The notes beneath the pieces are model-generated. The model made no database searches, was not told the DNA's origin, and saw nothing but the letters and a program-made list of their open reading frames with translations. Source: Romanomermis culicivorax (Eukaryota; Nematoda; Enoplea; Mermithida; Mermithidae). Taken from it: a stretch of 64,000 bases of DNA. Numbering within the stretch: the first letter of the stretch is position 1; each line of letters starts with the position of its first letter. The position numbers and the translations under genes are program-made. The DNA is taken from contig CAWUHX010000020.1 in NCBI GenBank assembly GCA_963922205.1, forward strand, positions 1,054,001-1,118,000. Direction: 5' to 3'. Below are positions 26,001 to 33,059 of the stretch, one piece after another.

Positions 26001-26705
26001 TCAGCTAAACATAAGAAATAATTCGTCCTGAACATAGGATATAATTCGTCTCCTCCTGGGGAAAAATTTTGACTTGTGTTTTTCTTTAAATGTTTCGGAG
26101 GGGATTGCAGTTTGCCGCTAAACCTCATGTTTTGCGAGCCAACAACTAATTTTTAACAATTTTTGTGTGACAAAATCCATAATTGTGCGTATTTTATAAA
26201 AGAAAAACAGACTACAGCCTGAGTTTCAATATTAGCCATATGACTCACTCGAGAACGTTTCTCATTATGTAAGTCATCGTTTGTCAACCCACGACGAAAT
26301 TTTGATTCCAAAAGCGACGAATAATTGGGATTGGCGAAACTCAGCGCTCTTCTATGTGCCGAGTCTTGTCGTGCGTTATTCACCGATTTATCCTGTTCTA
26401 TTTCCGAACCGCTACTCCTGGCATGATCGGAAGAGCTCGGAGTTGATTTCGCTGGAATAAAATTGCTGTTTAGATGAAAAAATAAACAACGCTTTTTTCA
26501 GAAAGTGGATCAGAAAATCTATGCGATTGTTTTGTGCAAATGAGCAAAGCGAAGCCAAAAAGCACAGTAACCTACTTTTTGACTTTTGAATGATTGAATT
26601 TTCCATTTCCGACGAAAGTTTCACGCACTCGTTGTCGTTTTGTCGCGATGATCCACTCACTGAAGCCGATGACGGAGCACGTTCACCCATAACAGACGAC
26701 TGCAT
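7770..26705 (-). CDS. GRAMD1/Aster-type sterol transfer protein (GRAM + VASt + TM)
   Basis: Aster proteins sit in the ER membrane, bind plasma-membrane lipid through the GRAM domain at contact sites and move cholesterol through the VASt/ASTER domain. Exons, in transcript order: 26576-26705 (ATG 26705), 26249-26451, 24174-24343, 23762-24002, 21712-21796, 21371-21474, 17932-18006, 17769-17873, 17565-17693, 17060-17327, 16314-16517, 14970-15091, 10315-10507, 9597-9650, 9387-9533, 8315-8434, 7770-8097 (stop 7770-7772). All have GT-AG borders and phases agree throughout, except between 9387-9533 and 8315-8434. There one exon of length 3n+1 is missing from the model. The modelled protein has about 890 residues: disordered N-terminus 1-248, GRAM ~250-371, linker to ~520, VASt ~520-700, one TM helix, coiled-coil tail. 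Introns carry many transposons, mostly with intact target duplications; none interrupts a found exon. A specific paralogue cannot be assigned. Confidence 0.9.
8315..8434 (-). CDS. Aster gene, transmembrane exon
   Basis: The frame beginning at the ATG in this exon encodes MCVLLVLNFILFYNLWSF, the single ER-anchoring helix with the family's LNxxLFYxLW pattern. The exon starts with one base before the ATG, so the preceding exon must end in phase 2. Exon 15 ends in phase 1, hence a small unlocated exon between 8435 and 9386. An alternative is an internal start at this ATG. Confidence 0.85.
8621..8963. mobile_element. hAT-like MITE, CATAYATGTAA family, copy 1
   Basis: Terminal inverted repeats are CATATATGTAA and TTACATGTATG. 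It is flanked by GTGACAGT (8613-8620) and GTGACAGC (8964-8971), an 8-bp target duplication with one change. No coding capacity. It lies in an Aster intron. Confidence 0.8.
9387..16517 (-). CDS. Aster gene, exons 11-15 (VASt/ASTER sterol-binding domain)
   Basis: Exon 11 (16314-16517) has CTMHEGKEMLNEVYPLSVDQ and a LLFTESSFFRQF helix. Exon 12 (14970-15091) has RELSYTVALNHTFGPKS. Exon 13 (10315-10507) has CQNIGVPYADSFYAVTTYCL and the NQCRLRL strand, then WGIVK. Exon 14 (9597-9650) has SFIEKNVDVGIQDYFNDL. Exon 15 (9387-9533) finishes the last helix and enters a Ser/Pro/Arg-rich segment. This is the complete order of VASt conserved blocks, including the YTVAL, GVPY and CRLR motifs. The introns between these exons hold hAT-type insertions. 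Confidence 0.95.
10805..12180. mobile_element. hAT-like MITE, CATAYATGTAA family, copy 2 (interrupted)
   Basis: Terminal inverted repeats CATACATGTAA/TTACATGTATG, with a perfect 8-bp duplication ATCATACC at 10797-10804 and 12181-12188. The element is split by another hAT-like insertion at 10865-11813. It is itself inserted near the left end of an older CATACCTGTA-type element. Confidence 0.85.
10865..11813. mobile_element. hAT-like element nested in the MITE, CAGGYCCGTAACTAGG family
   Basis: The ends are CAGGCCCGTAACTAGG and CCTAGTTACGGACCTG, inverted repeats with one mismatch. It is flanked by the perfect 8-bp duplication GTCGACCA (10857-10864 and 11814-11821), which belongs to the host MITE. 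It is 949 bp with no intact transposase. The CAGG termini and 8-bp duplication are typical of hAT. Confidence 0.85.
12183..12358. mobile_element. Old CATACCTGTA-type MITE, right part
   Basis: It starts CATACCTATTGCCTATAAGA and ends AAATACAGGTATG, with G-run and C-run blocks as in the other family members. Its first bases coincide with the target duplication of the neighbouring 10805-12180 element, which inserted into it. Before that insertion the left flank was TGATAGAT (10791-10798); the right flank is TCATAAAT (12359-12366), six of eight matching, consistent with an aged 8-bp duplication. Confidence 0.6.
12962..13168 (+). pseudogene. BED-type zinc finger of hAT transposase (fragment)
   Basis: Sixty-eight codons from ATG with Cys-x2-Cys at ICNNCSK and a GLKKHLTTHP block supplying the His pair. 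This is the BED finger arrangement that precedes hAT transposase domains and binds element ends. The frame ends soon after the finger. It lies inside the 12.7-14.3 kb hAT element. Confidence 0.75.
13744..13932 (+). pseudogene. hAT transposase catalytic-region fragment
   Basis: The frame contains TCWSTQYYLLNHLMQQKLPI and a DDQWTLAAN block. This resembles the conserved Thr-Arg-Trp-Asn-Ser-x-Tyr segment of hAT transposases, here with changed residues. It is truncated on both sides and is a remnant. Confidence 0.65.
14683..14866. mobile_element. Small TIR element, CAGGCCTGTAG ends
   Basis: CAGGCCTGTAGGCAGGG at the left faces CTACAGGCCTG at the right, with C- and G-runs just inside. A matching target duplication is not evident, so it is old or partial. 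Confidence 0.45.
15155..16192. mobile_element. hAT-like element, CAGGGCCGTGCRCA family
   Basis: The ends are CAGGGCCGTGCACAAGGG and CCTGCGCACGGCCCTG, with a perfect 8-bp duplication GTCTGAAA (15147-15154, 16193-16200). It has two internal GC palindromes (15416-15432 and 15782-15798) in otherwise AT-rich sequence. No intact ORF. It sits in the Aster intron between exons 12 and 11. Confidence 0.85.
16718..16880 (+). repeat. Dispersed repeat, copy 1
   Basis: A segment with GGAGGGGTATGAGGGG, TACCTAAAGTCCTGAAAATT and GACATTTAGC recurs in the same order near 27,687-27,815. Termini are not resolved. Transposon class unknown. Confidence 0.5.
17060..17693 (-). CDS. Aster gene, exons 9-10 (GRAM-VASt linker)
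   Basis: Exon 9 (17565-17693) starts QEAPAELWAWAQHGYHQSDL, a continuation typical of the segment just after GRAM, then becomes acidic. Exon 10 (17060-17327) is Ser/Arg/Asn-rich and hydrophilic, as expected of the variable linker. Phase runs 0, 0, 1. Confidence 0.8.
17769..18006 (-). CDS. Aster gene, exons 7-8 (second half of GRAM domain)
   Basis: Exon 7 (17932-18006) encodes LTIPFKEIIKISKERTAKVI then PNAIQ. Exon 8 (17769-17873) encodes TGEKYFFTSFAMRDKAHMV then AFRLWQSSLLDQ. Both are diagnostic for the GRAM domain of Aster proteins (the Lys-Glu-Arg-Thr-Ala-Lys-x-Ile-Pro-Asn-Ala-Ile-Gln strand and the Phe-Thr-Ser-Phe motif). Exons are exactly 25 and 35 codons in phase 0. The donor after exon 7 is a weak GTTCGT. 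Confidence 0.95.
18226..18573. mobile_element. hAT-like MITE, CATAYATGTAA family, copy 3
   Basis: Perfect 11-bp inverted ends CATATATGTAA/TTACATATATG and a perfect 8-bp duplication AAAATGAC (18218-18225, 18574-18581). The internal GC palindrome is partly decayed (near 18434-18445). Confidence 0.9.
18824..18961 (+). pseudogene. Harbinger transposase N-terminal fragment (outer element)
   Basis: From ATG the frame gives an acidic stretch then EKYSDTEFRI. This is like the N-terminal block of Harbinger transposases before the catalytic domain and is homologous to the 20,567-20,923 minus-strand frame of the inner copy. It stops early at TGA 18959-18961. Confidence 0.55.
19276..19521 (-). pseudogene. 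Myb/SANT-like Harbinger accessory protein fragment (outer element)
   Basis: The frame contains AWDAIEEAFKS and KKQLYGKWRNLKV. This is the Trp...Leu-x-x-x-Trp-x-Asn-Leu-Lys pattern of the Myb/MADF-like DNA-binding protein that Harbinger elements encode opposite the transposase. A homologue lies at 20,113-20,352 on the plus strand in the inner copy. Confidence 0.6.
20113..20352 (+). pseudogene. Myb/SANT-like Harbinger accessory fragment (inner element)
   Basis: Homologous to the minus-strand frame of the outer copy (shared DSKSVHAK and a SKPN/SNLTQK region), but the frame slips before the conserved Trp helix. Decayed. Confidence 0.5.
20567..20923 (-). pseudogene. Harbinger transposase N-terminal region (inner element)
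   Basis: This 118-codon frame has an acidic start, then EKYSDIEFRIRYIL and a Leu-rich helix. It resembles the N-terminal region of HARBI1-like transposases (Tyr-x-Asp-x-Glu-Phe-x-x-Arg-Tyr). The catalytic DDE part is absent. Confidence 0.6.
21371..21796 (-). CDS. Aster gene, exons 5-6 (first half of GRAM domain)
   Basis: Exon 5 (21712-21796) gives SDEFRKLFKTVPTSERLIL. Exon 6 (21371-21474) gives DYSCAYQREILVHGRMYLS followed by HNFVCFHANIFRWETT. This is the family-typical GRAM core, with its Phe-Arg-Lys-Leu-Phe entry, the Cys-Ala-x-Gln-Arg strand and the Ile-Phe-Arg-Trp-Glu-Thr turn. The join G|AT gives Asp. Confidence 0.95.
22063..22595 (-). CDS. Two candidate exons of unknown function inside an Aster intron
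   Basis: One frame (about 22,438-22,590) follows a TTTCAG acceptor, encodes FPAPCAGVYVVRGIGQSSIF then an Ile/Leu-rich helix with CSEKG, and ends at an AAG|GTGAGC donor. A second (about 22,063-22,335) has GATKIYITCNLTQRAKEGS and CDCN before a stop. Base composition is higher in GC than the surrounding intron. I recognise no family. They could be a small nested gene, an alternative Aster exon, or chance. Confidence 0.2.
22714..23291. mobile_element. Non-autonomous hAT element related to the 12.7 kb hAT
   Basis: It starts TAGGGATGTCCCGGTGCC and ends GCCTGGGGCATCCTCA, with the same GC-rich GGTGCC subterminal blocks as the element at 12,727. It has a perfect 8-bp duplication ATCAAAAT (22706-22713, 23292-23299). 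No transposase frame. It sits in the Aster intron between exons 5 and 4. Confidence 0.85.
23762..24343 (-). CDS. Aster gene, exons 3-4
   Basis: Exon 3 (24174-24343) is Asp/Asn/Ser-rich. Exon 4 (23762-24002) joins with split codon AG|C and ends with SAANSIKN at a GTAAGT donor. Composition is typical of the disordered region ahead of the GRAM domain in this family. The 24,344-26,248 intron holds a TIR element at 25,474-25,875. Confidence 0.7.
25474..25875. mobile_element. hAT-like MITE, CATAYATGTAA family, copy 4 (oldest)
   Basis: The ends are eroded (CATGTAATTGG and CCGTTAGATTAATG), but the interior block (CATATGGCTAGC, GGCGCCTCGCGC) is clear. The 8-bp duplication TTCCAAAC is perfect (25466-25473, 25876-25883). 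Confidence 0.8.
26249..26705 (-). CDS. Aster gene, exons 1-2 (start and disordered N-terminus)
   Basis: Exon 1 (26576-26705) starts at the ATG at 26705 and is rich in Ser, Gln and acidic residues. Exon 2 (26249-26451) continues in phase with Ser- and Arg-rich sequence (RRALSFANPNYSSLLESKF) and ends exactly at GTGAGT. The start is the first ATG of the frame, with a GTG just before it. Upstream 5' exons cannot be excluded. The N-terminus is not conserved in the family, so this part rests on phase continuity and splice signals. Confidence 0.7.
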
Positions 26706-27125
26706 CACAATACAATATGGAAAATCGACAACAAGCTAAGAAATCATACTGGTGAAAAGATATTAGAGGCACATAACTGTACTGAGGGATAGATAAGCAA
26801 CAAACGACATTTAGGAGTTCATGCAAAAAACTGTCACACCGGCGCATAGGAGGGAAAGCCCAAGGATCTTTACAGGCAGACGATTTGGGAAGAATAGCCA
26901 GTCATAAAAACGGAAGATTGCTAATTCACTATACGAACAGAAGTTGGTCACTATTTAGATCATAAGTCCACAAGATCAGAGTTTCAGATTGGAGAAAAGT
27001 TCAGACATTTACCTAAATAAAGTATCCACTGAAGACCATTTTCCCTAAAATTAAATACCCAGCTTCCGAACTTTAGGTAGGAGCAGGCTTTTTTCACACA
27101 ACACGGACTTGTTTTTGGCTGGGCG
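26706..27125. other. Upstream of the Aster start, nothing recognised
   Basis: This stretch should hold the Aster 5' UTR and promoter. I saw no clear TATA box or initiator. Confidence 0.3.
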
Positions 27126-27418
27126 CATACCTGTAACAGGTCCGACCAGTTGGGGAGGAGGGTAAACCCAAAATTTTGGGATGGGGGTATCAACATTTCC
27201 AAAATTTTGGGGAGGTGGGTCGAAAAAATTTCGAAAATTTTCCCAAAAAAGGCCAAAAAAACCTTTTTCCCTAGTTTTTTCCAATTTTACCGAGTTCGAG
27301 AGGGGGTGTTGGGTGTAGGGTTGACCAAGTTGGGGGTGGGGTCCCAACATTTGAGTATAGGGCCCGACCAAGTTATGGGTGGGCCCCCCCCCAACCTCCC
27401 TCCCCAATTACAGGTAAG
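27126..27418. mobile_element. hAT-like MITE, CATACCTGTA family, copy 1
   Basis: The ends are CATACCTGTAACAGG and CAATTACAGGTAAG, with a perfect 8-bp duplication GCTGGGCG (27118-27125, 27419-27426). The interior has paired G-run/C-run blocks that could fold into a long hairpin. Confidence 0.85.
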
Positions 27419-27686
27419 GCTGGGCGGAGGAATTTTTGAACATTTTCCGCAAAGAACTGATCTTTTTTAGGCGTTTCTACAACTGAGATTGATAAAAAAC
27501 TGAATTTCGTGAAATTTAGAAGGTCAAAATTTCCCATTTTTACGGGTCTCCGCGCTTGCAATCACAATAATTTGTAGTATTCACTACAATTAAGCTGAAT
27601 CACAGTCAAAAAGAAGTTTAGTTCTATTTCTCAGTTATCCCTGATTGCTTTCATAAATCTGTTACATAATGTCGCCAGACTACCCC

Positions 27687-27815
27687 ATGGGGAGGGGTAT
27701 GAGGGGGATATTACCACCACCTAAAGTCCTGAAAATTGATGACTGGTCGAATAATTTTGAGACAAAATGAATTGTTTAGAAGACATTTAGCCCACACTAT
27801 GCGGATCTTCATTAA
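27687..27815 (+). repeat. Dispersed repeat, copy 2
   Basis: Same ordered blocks as at 16,718-16,880 (GGGGAGGGGTATGAGGG, ACCTAAAGTCCTGAAAATTG, GACATTTAGC). Confidence 0.5.
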
Positions 27816-27870
27816 ATATAAAGATATAATATGCAAGGTTGCCAATTATTCATGAAATAATACGTTTAAG

Positions 27871-28140
27871 ATTATGAAAACTATTAAAGATTGAATGGTA
27901 AGTGAAGGTAGACATGCTAAAAGCCGCGCCTGAGCTTGGTAATAAATAATAATGAATATTACAGTTATAACCGGCACGAAGATCCGGAAAATTTTGAATT
28001 TCGGACCTCCTAAAATGCACCGAAATGCATCTTTTCAACATGAAAACCCCAAATTTTTCTTCCACATTCGTGGAAAGACTTCAACATTTTTTTTCACATT
28101 CCCGATTTTTTTCAACATAATTGTGCAAATGTGGAAAAAA
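27871..28140 (-). mobile_element. Fragment of the CAGGGCCGTGC hAT-like family
   Basis: Read in reverse it parallels 15,300-15,530: GACATGCTAAAAGCCGCGCC, a decayed palindrome CCGGCACGAAGATCCGG where the other copy has a perfect one, and TGCATCTTTTC. Termini are missing. Confidence 0.55.
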
Positions 28141-28145
28141 ACAGT

Positions 28146-28218
28146 GCTGGGGGGTTGGGTACAGGGTTGGCCAAGTTGGGGGGTCCGACCCCCCAACCCC
28201 GCCAATTACAGGTATGCT
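28146..28218. mobile_element. Right-end fragment of a CATACCTGTA-type MITE
   Basis: GGTTGGCCAAGTTGGGG, a G-run/C-run hairpin, and a CAATTACAGGTATG end match the family. The left end is missing. Confidence 0.6.
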
Positions 28219-28461
28219 TGGACTCAAAATGTTTTAATCACACACACAAATGTCAAAATCTTTTTAAGAACCGCAAAAAGACTTTGGGAAAATAACATAG
28301 TAAAATCTTACTTTTCATCAAATTCTCAAAAAAACGACACAGGACAGGATCAAACATTTATCCATAATATCTTGATAATTAAAAGCTAAGGCATTAGCTA
28401 GAATGACATTTACAAACCGCGCATTGGGATAATATAGAAAAATTATTAAATAATCAAAATT

Positions 28462-28477
28462 CGGCGCCAAGCGCCGG
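28462..28477. repeat. Isolated GC palindrome of the MITE type
   Basis: CGGCGCCAAGCGCCGG lies in AT-rich sequence, as inside the hAT-like elements elsewhere. No complete element is recognisable around it. Confidence 0.5.
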
Positions 28478-28688
28478 AGAATTTCAACAATTTTCAATTT
28501 TATAATGCGTGAAATGCACCTCCGAACAGGAAACCATCGAAAAATTCTTCTTCAAATTAGTGCCTAAAAAATTTGTCTCAATTTCAAAAAAAATCATCAA
28601 AAATGGTCGACTGAGGAAAAAAACTGTTGTGCGGTGAAAGTATCTTTAATTATGTTTCTATCAAACCTTTGACACAAAACCTTTTAAT

Positions 28689-28856
28689 GGTTTTCAGTAT
28701 GTTTTTAAAGAGAAGAATTTTTTTGTGCCATTGGCACAAATTTTTTTTGGCCCCTTGTGCCAATTGGCACAAATGTCTGTACACCAGTGTTTTTTTTTGT
28801 GCACGGACATTTGTGCCAATAGGCACAAAGGGTAAAAAATAACATGCTGAAAACCT
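28689..28856. mobile_element. Small TIR element with TTGTGCCAATTGGCACAA hairpins
   Basis: GGTTTTCAGTATGTTTTT at the left faces AAAAATAACATGCTGAAAACC at the right. Between them are repeated GTGCC/GGCAC hairpins. Another hairpin cluster of the same type is at 32,935-33,025. Target duplication unclear. Confidence 0.45.
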
Positions 28857-29465
28857 TTAAAAAAATTTACATAAAAATCGTGCCCACTCTATTTTATCTA
28901 ACCACATCAGTGAGATAAGAAAAACTGATCGAGAAAACGGTTCATATGATTCGTAATGAAATCGAATGCTGCGAGAAGTCAGATATTTTCATAGAATTTG
29001 TCAATAAGTTTATGTTTTTCTTCAATTTTCGACTGCGAATTTCTGCCTAACAACGATACAAGTATAAGAGTCGCGTTGCATGAATTTTTGGTTGGAAAAC
29101 TGTGCCAACAATGTCAATTTTTCTGTTCCAATCAAACGCCAAAAATAAAAATTTCGGTTTCCAATCACACATGAGAGAACAGAAAGAAAGTGGCAACTGT
29201 CTTGACGATGGGTTCGACCCAAATGCCGATTTTACGTGTCAGGTGTGCCAAGCGGCAATGGATGATTGAGTCAATTTTTTTTGCGTTTTCCCTTTATTGA
29301 TCTGATTTGCACTTTATATACGATCTTGCACTTTATATGTTCATGACTTAATATTGCAATGCATGCTATCATATCTTTGCACTATACTTTATCATATCAG
29401 GATGTTTGATTACTTTCCATATATTTGTCAACGTTATAATAAACGAGTATTTTAAAGTTCCGATG

Positions 29466-29943
29466 TCCATCAAAGTTCCCCATCATGTGTGGGGAACTTT
29501 GATAGCTTCACAAATTTTAAAAAATATCAAAGTTCCCCACCCCATGCAATTGTTGTAAATTTACTATTTGAAAATCTCTATTATCTCACAATAATAAGCT
29601 CTATAAGATAAGTCCTAAAATATCACGTGTGACGAATTTGAGATGCTAAAATAAACGTCTACTAGAAATATTACATTATTATCAAGGAAGTTCCCCACTC
29701 TTTGTCGCTTGAGAAACAGTCGGGATGAAATATTTCTTGGGGCAGCCCATATTTGCATGAAAATTTAGAATCATTATCTATTCAGTAGTCATAAGTTTGC
29801 TCTTTGGATCGATCAAATTAGTTCCCCCTGAAAAAATTTTCTTTCATCGGAAAAAAGCAAATAGTCATAAATTTGACATTTTAACGTTGAAATATAACTG
29901 TCATCAAATTCAAAGTTCCCCATAGGAGTGGGGAACTTTGATA
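29466..29943. repeat. AAAGTTCCCC/GGGGAACTTT hairpin element
   Basis: A hairpin ATCAAAGTTCCCC...GGGGAACTTTGAT stands at each edge (29466-29504 and 29908-29943). Further AAGTTCCCC motifs lie at about 29525, 29690 and 29820. Its style matches the GGGGTAACTTTGG ends of the neighbouring pogo-like element, so it may be a distant non-autonomous relative. Confidence 0.45.
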
Positions 29944-30789
29944 GTTCAACTAGGTCTGGGAAAATGGTTATATTTCTTAAACAATTGTTTAACGTGACTT
30001 TCTCTGAATATCAACACACAGGGATTATGCTGCTCTATCGAACAATGTATAAACTGTACCGACAAGTAAACTAGAAAAAAAGTTACGATCAACTGAAGTC
30101 GATATATGTCGTTTTTCAATTAATGTTACCCACCTTAACAATTTTCTATTCATTTATCAGTCATTGACAATTTCAAAGTTTGTTACGATCATACAAGTAT
30201 AAATTTATTATTCGAATACAATTCGCTCAGGATCTATAAGGTAAAGTGGGGTAACTTTGGCCACGGGGTAACTTTGGTCAATTTCACTTGAAACATCGCC
30301 GAATTTTTTCTCTGTAAGATATGCAGATACAACTTGGCACACTAATGTCTAAGTGATCCGGGCATGTTACCGTAAAAGGAAATTGAAATCCAAATAAAAT
30401 TGAGCAATTTGTGGGTCGACAAAGTTGCCATTTTTTTTAATGAAAATTTTCAAATTGAAAAAAAATTTGGGTTTCACTCATCCGCTGCACTCAAAACTTT
30501 CACTAACTATTAAGTGTCTTTAGAGAGTTTCTCTTTTCTGTTTTGCATAAAAAAATAACTACCCATTTCCGAGCAGAAAAATCGGTCCAAAAGCGGGAAA
30601 CTTTGGCCAGTTGACGGGAAACTTTGGTCAGGGCGGGTAACTTTGGTCACATTATATTTTGACGGGTAACTTTGGTCAAATTAAAATTTTTTGTGCCACA
30701 CATTTTTCTACTTATTATAATTTGATCTTACTTCTTTTTCAGACGAATTATTTTATCCTGTATATAATTTTCATCGATTACGTACGTCA

Positions 30790-30958
30790 CAATATGGTCG
30801 GCATTACAAAAGAAAGTCTGATGCACGCAAATACCCGACTAATTACTTAACAGAAGATCTCGAAAAGGCCATCGAGGCCGTTCGAAACGGGTCAAAAATT
30901 CGAACAGCAGCTCGTGTTTACAATATTCCACATGGAACATTACAAAACAAAGTAATCT
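30790..30958 (+). pseudogene. pogo-like transposase HTH (psq) N-terminus, frame-broken
   Basis: The frame encodes YLTEDLEKAIEAVRNGSKI then RTAARVYNIPHGTLQNKV, a psq helix-turn-helix as at the start of pogo/Tigger transposases. It is out of frame with the nearest upstream ATG (a one-base difference soon after the ATG), and TGA follows at once. A possible intron 30,963-31,017 (GTAAGT to TTTTTAG) comes next. Confidence 0.65.
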
Positions 30959-31105
30959 GACAGTAAGTATATTTTCTAAAACCACACTAAATTACTTAAT
31001 GATAATTTGTTTTTAGAGAAACTGAACTTGTCCAAAAATACATCGGCTTCTTTGTTATTCAGTCCACTATCAAACGGTACCTTATAGACACTTCTGAACA
31101 TTTAT

Positions 31106-31570
31106 ATGCGATTAAATACTAAATTATTGCAGATAATAGTACAACAAAATTTATCGGCGTTGTCTTTTCCGTCATCGACTTCAACGTTTGAAAGTATATA
31201 CTTTTGTTACGAAATTTACAGAGGAATGATATCTAAAATTTTCAGAAATGCCCACATCGTCGGCGTCAGATATCAACGAGGTTACACCATCGAGACGTAT
31301 GACAGCCAGTGTCATCAATCTTCAGATGATACATGCGAAAAAAACGAGTCGAAAAAGTCCAGAAAACGTCTTTGTCATGCGCTTAGCCAATCTTTGATAG
31401 AACCAGAAGTCAGTGCTCAACTGAAAGAACTGAAAGAAGCGAAAGAAGCTAGAAACACTAATGTGTGTCCCATTTGCCATATTCAATGGACAATTTACAA
31501 GAAAAAGTACAAAAAAGACTGGGCGTGCTGTGATGAGTGGATATGTGGTAACTGTTTAGCTGATGATTTT
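31106..31570 (+). pseudogene. pogo-like transposase C-terminal zinc-finger region
   Basis: A basic KKSRKRL region and a helix SAQLKELKEAKEARNTN are followed by CPICHIQWTI and CCDEWICGNC. This is the cysteine-rich, PHD-like tail found after the DDE domain in many Tigger-type transposases. The frame then runs into the inserted MITE. The catalytic DDE domain itself is not visible. Confidence 0.5.
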
Positions 31571-31581
31571 GATCCCACTGG

Positions 31582-31785
31582 CATACCTGTACTTGGGGGG
31601 GTTGGGGGGGACCCCCCCCCCAACTCGGCCAACCCTATACCCAAAATCATTTCCCCTCCCCCAGTTTGGAAAAAAAAAATTTGCAAGAAAGTGTATGTTT
31701 TTTGGCCTTTTTTGGGAAAAATTTCGACTTTTTCCTACCCCCCCCCCCCAACTGGTCGGAGGTCTTACAGGTATGCCCACTGGTA
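31582..31785. mobile_element. hAT-like MITE, CATACCTGTA family, copy 2
   Basis: Perfect 10-bp inverted ends CATACCTGTA/TACAGGTATG and a perfect 8-bp duplication CCCACTGG (31574-31581, 31786-31793). It is 204 bp and inserted in the coding remnant of the pogo-like element. Confidence 0.9.
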
Positions 31786-32580
31786 ATTTCATTTGTCAAG
31801 TTTGTGTTACTCATAACAATTAATCTTCCTTTAAATTTGGTTAATATCGTGTATTTTGATCATGAAAATGCACATTTATCATTGTTTTAGTGTACCTCAT
31901 ATTTTTGTGTGTCGACCAATGTTACCCACCCATTGGCGGGTAACATTGGTCGACACGTTAATTTTTTTTGTTAATAAATTTTGAACGATTGATATTTTTA
32001 TTTTCATTCATATTGATATTTTCATGTAACCTCTTAACTTGCTGTATCTGAATAACACAATATTTTTCACGTCAGGCACCTTTTTAGGTCAATTGACCAA
32101 AGTAACCCACCATAGGGACAGCTGGGAGCAGATTTACGAAAACTTTTTTGCTGTTGATGATATTCATCATTTTCAGATGAAATTTTGTGACAATAAAGGT
32201 CGATAGCTATGTTACCCCATATCCAAAATTTGCTTTGTTACGTTCTATCTGTGGTTAGATATAACGATTTTACTTGTCGAAAAAGTAACTTGAACAGAAA
32301 TTATAATGGCGACCAAAGTTGACCACCATGGTGGGTAACATTGGTCAAAAAGTGAGCTCTTTTCAACCATCAACGGCAGGTTAAATCTGCATGCTACTTA
32401 TGAAATATTGTGTTTAATCGATTTGTCTGACATTTTTGACATATGAGTTCTATGAAACATTTTTACGAATTCCCCATGTATAACAAGTTATATGTTGGAG
32501 AAGTCGAATTCACTCGATTTTGACCAAAGTTACCCCACTTTACCTTACAATACAAATAAAAGTAATTAATATTTATTGAC

Positions 32581-32812
32581 CATACCTGTAAGACCTCCGA
32601 CCAGTTGGGGGGGGGGGGGTAAATCCGAAATTTTGGGGGGGGGGGGTAGAAAAAAGTCGAAATTTTCCCCAAAAAAGGCCAAAAAACAAATACACTTTTT
32701 TGAAAATTTTTTTAATTTTTTCCAAACTGGGGGGGGGAATGATTTTGGGTACTGGGTTGGCCAAGTTGGGGTGGGTCCCCCCCCCAACCCCCCGCCCCCA
32801 AGTACAGGTATG
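32581..32812. mobile_element. hAT-like MITE, CATACCTGTA family, copy 3
   Basis: Same ends as copy 2, opposite orientation, with a perfect 8-bp duplication TTATTGAC (32573-32580, 32813-32820). It is inserted just outside the right end of the pogo-like element. Confidence 0.9.
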
Positions 32813-32821
32813 TTATTGACT

Positions 32822-32842
32822 CGGCGCGATCGCGAAGCGCCG
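32822..32842. repeat. GC palindrome of the MITE type
   Basis: A CGGCGCG...CGAAGCGCCG palindrome is followed by GAAAAATTTTTCG, the same context as in the hAT-like elements. Element ends not recognised. Confidence 0.5.
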
Positions 32843-33059
32843 GAAAAATTTTTCGTTTTCAACCCCTAAAATGGCTAAAAATCGAGGAAATTTAACCTCC
32901 GACCAGTCCAAAAATTGCGGGCGTTTGTTTTGTTGTTAAAAATTTGTGCCAATTGGCACAAACGCCCAAAATTTTTTGTGCCAAAAACCATGTTTTCGGC
33001 ACAAAAAAACACTGCTGTGCACAAAGAAAACTTGGGCACTCGATGCGTTCCAAACTTTC

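Larger units (their letters stand above)
30239..32545 (+). mobile_element. pogo/Tigger-like Tc1-mariner element, degenerate
   Basis: Inverted ends begin AGGTAAAGTGGGGTAAC and are flanked by TA on both sides (30237-30238, 32546-32547), as expected of Tc1/mariner-type insertion. Several GGTAACTTTGGTCA repeats lie near each end. The plus strand encodes a psq-type helix-turn-helix and, further on, a C-terminal zinc-finger region of a pogo transposase. The catalytic core is not intact, and a MITE is inserted at 31,582-31,785. Confidence 0.8.

Noticed and set aside
27051-27470. Pro/Gly-rich frames on both strands
   Set aside because: They are translations of G-run/C-run blocks inside the 27,126-27,418 MITE.
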